In this document: positions 22,992-23,994 of the stretch, piece by piece
How positions within the stretch are numbered: position 1 is the stretch's first letter
Layout of the letters: the number at the start of each line of letters is the position of its first letter
Source of the DNA: an uncultured Eubacteriaceae bacterium
Lineage (GTDB): Bacteria > Bacillota > Clostridia > Lachnospirales > CAG-274
DNA: 23,994 nucleotides
NCBI GenBank assembly: GCA_938042265.1
Contig: CALIRN010000036.1
Location: forward strand, 1-23,994
Direction of reading: 5' to 3'
Program-made: the position numbers and the translations under genes
The notes under the pieces: generated by a model
Databases searched by the model: none
Seen by the model: the letters and a program-made list of their open reading frames with translations, nothing else
What the model was told of the DNA's origin: nothing

Positions 22992-23708
22992 TTGCTTAAG
23001 GTTGATTTTGACATTGATTACTACAACTTAAAATGGGACTATACCGCACCTGCCTCAAAGCTGATGATGTATTTACAGGAGGCTGCAATTCTTCATTCGG
23101 AGCGCTGCGGTCTTACCATGGACTGGTTTTTTGAGACAAAAAGCGGTTGGGTTATCTGCGACTGGGATATTGTCTTTTTAAAACCCGTAAAGTGGGCAGA
23201 CAGGCTTACGGTTAAAACATATCCCGCCATGTTTAAGGGTATACTTGCGCACCGCGGCTTTAACGCCTACAATTCCAAGGGTGAGGAGGTGCTCAAAGCT
23301 GCCTCAAAATGGGTATATACCGACAGGCTTAAGCTGCGCCCCATAAAGGTTAAAGCGGATATGGCTGCAAAATACGGAGAGCTTCTGCCTATGCCCGTGG
23401 ATACTGACTTTAAAATTTCGCCTTTTGACGGCAAACCTATTGCCCAAAGCAGCGTAAATATTACAAGACGAGACACTGATACAAACCGTCACGCCAACAA
23501 TGTAAGCTACCTTTTATGGGTAACTGATTTACTTTCCGATAAGATTTATAATGAGCAGAGAATTACCAGACTTAAAATTGCCTATAAAAAGCAATGCGTT
23601 ATGTCCGATACAGTTGACATAAGGCTGTATCAAAAGGACAGCAGCTATTATGCCCTCATAAAAAAAGAGGATACTCTGCTTTGCGAAATTTATTTTGAAA
23701 TGGAGTAA
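22992..23708 (+). CDS. Acyl-ACP thioesterase
   Basis: Hydrolyses acyl-acyl-carrier-protein to free fatty acid, ending or adjusting chain synthesis. 238 residues from a TTG start at 22992, with a perfect AGGAGG 7 bases upstream (22978-22984). An open frame extends to 22932, but that start would lie inside the promoter. The product is two hot-dog halves of the bacterial FatA-like family (PF01643 type): the first holds WDYTAPASKLMMYLQEAAILHS (about 15-36), GWVICDWDI and MFKGILAHRGF; the second holds SSVNITRRDTDTNRHANNVSYLLWVTD (about 160-186), with the asparagine-histidine motif NRHANN typical of the active site. It is divergent from an Lrp-type regulator and followed after 5 bases by a membrane protein gene. 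Specificity (chain length) is not deducible. Confidence 0.9.
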   Translation: MLKVDFDIDYYNLKWDYTAPASKLMMYLQEAAILHSERCGLTMDWFFETKSGWVICDWDIVFLKPVKWADRLTVKTYPAMFKGILAHRGFNAYNSKGEEVLKAASKWVYTDRLKLRPIKVKADMAAKYGELLPMPVDTDFKISPFDGKPIAQSSVNITRRDTDTNRHANNVSYLLWVTDLLSDKIYNEQRITRLKIAYKKQCVMSDTVDIRLYQKDSSYYALIKKEDTLLCEIYFEME

Positions 23709-23713
23709 TTGTT

Positions 23714-23994
23714 ATGGAAGAAAAATTTACCGCTAAAACAGCTTTTAACCTTAAAAGCCGTATTGATATGGTACGTGTGTTTATGGGCAGAGTATATTAT
23801 ACCTTTTTGCTTGTTGCAGGTGCGGTTATATGCTTTAACTGCTACCTTATAACCGGCGGCAAAGCCGCGCCGGGAGATGCAAAAAAGACTGTAAGTCTGT
23901 TTGTGCTTATGATTATTTGGGCATTTATACCTGTAGCTGCAGGCCTTATATGGGACAAGGTCTCCAAGGTAAAAACCCAGATTATATCAGTACT
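23714..23994 (+). CDS. Membrane protein, truncated by the window edge
   Basis: ATG at 23714 with GGAG about 8 bases upstream, in the same direction as the thioesterase gene, 5 bases after its stop. The 93 residues present begin MEEKFTAKTAFNLKSRID, then a helix VYYTFLLVAGAVICFNCYLI (about 22-41), a polar loop with GGKAAPGDAKK, and a second helix SLFVLMIIWAFIPVAAGLIW (about 54-73). No stop is reached. The N-terminal cytosolic segment and closely spaced helices are compatible with many membrane proteins; I cannot assign a family. Confidence 0.75.
   Translation, partial: MEEKFTAKTAFNLKSRIDMVRVFMGRVYYTFLLVAGAVICFNCYLITGGKAAPGDAKKTVSLFVLMIIWAFIPVAAGLIWDKVSKVKTQIISV

Overview
The window looks like the chromosome of a low-GC Clostridia-class Firmicute, probably a gut or anaerobic Lachnospiraceae/Oscillospiraceae-type organism. 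The evidence is AT-rich intergenic DNA, strong GGAGG-type ribosome binding sites with some GTG/TTG starts, consensus sigma-A promoters, a BspA-type leucine-rich-repeat surface protein ending in a dockerin, and clostridial-type housekeeping genes. No species can be named from the sequence alone.

Layout. (1) 189-3548, minus strand: nadB-nadC-proC (aspartate oxidase, quinolinate phosphoribosyltransferase, pyrroline-5-carboxylate reductase), with its own promoter and a clear terminator; nadA is not here. (2) 3596-16557, minus strand: one tightly packed six-gene operon behind a near-consensus promoter. It encodes a Wzm-like ABC permease with an unusual N-terminal extracytoplasmic domain, a Wzt-like ATPase with a C-terminal carbohydrate-binding domain, a methyltransferase, a 1417-residue multidomain protein (kinase-like, beta domain, coiled coil, RgpF-like, HAD-like, C-terminal domain), an LtaS/GacH-like phosphoglycerol transferase with a duplicated ectodomain, and a tandem GT2 glycosyltransferase. 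(3) 16652-19657, plus strand: the LRR-dockerin protein and uppP (undecaprenyl-diphosphate phosphatase). (4) 19682-22087, minus strand: a small operon with a structured leader and attenuator-like terminator, then alkD-like, a 75-residue protein, a frameshifted lipoprotein, ung, and the decayed remnant of a P-loop nucleotide kinase. (5) 22132-23994: an Lrp/AsnC regulator flanked by two related MITE-like repeats, then a divergent acyl-ACP thioesterase and the start of a membrane protein.

How they work together. The large operon is best read as an ABC-transporter-dependent cell-surface polysaccharide system. Methyltransferase + kinase-like domain + coiled coil, next to an ABC ATPase with a C-terminal binding domain, is the same set of parts as the WbdD/Wzt chain-termination and molecular-ruler system of E. 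coli O8/O9a O-antigen. Here the parts are divided between two adjacent genes in a Gram-positive-type genome, and the kinase/coil protein also carries RgpF-like and HAD-like domains. The LtaS-like enzyme could add glycerol phosphate to the same glycan, as GacH does for the group A carbohydrate. UppP next door would recycle the undecaprenyl carrier. This is the most interesting system in the window; the functional reading is inference from domain recognition.
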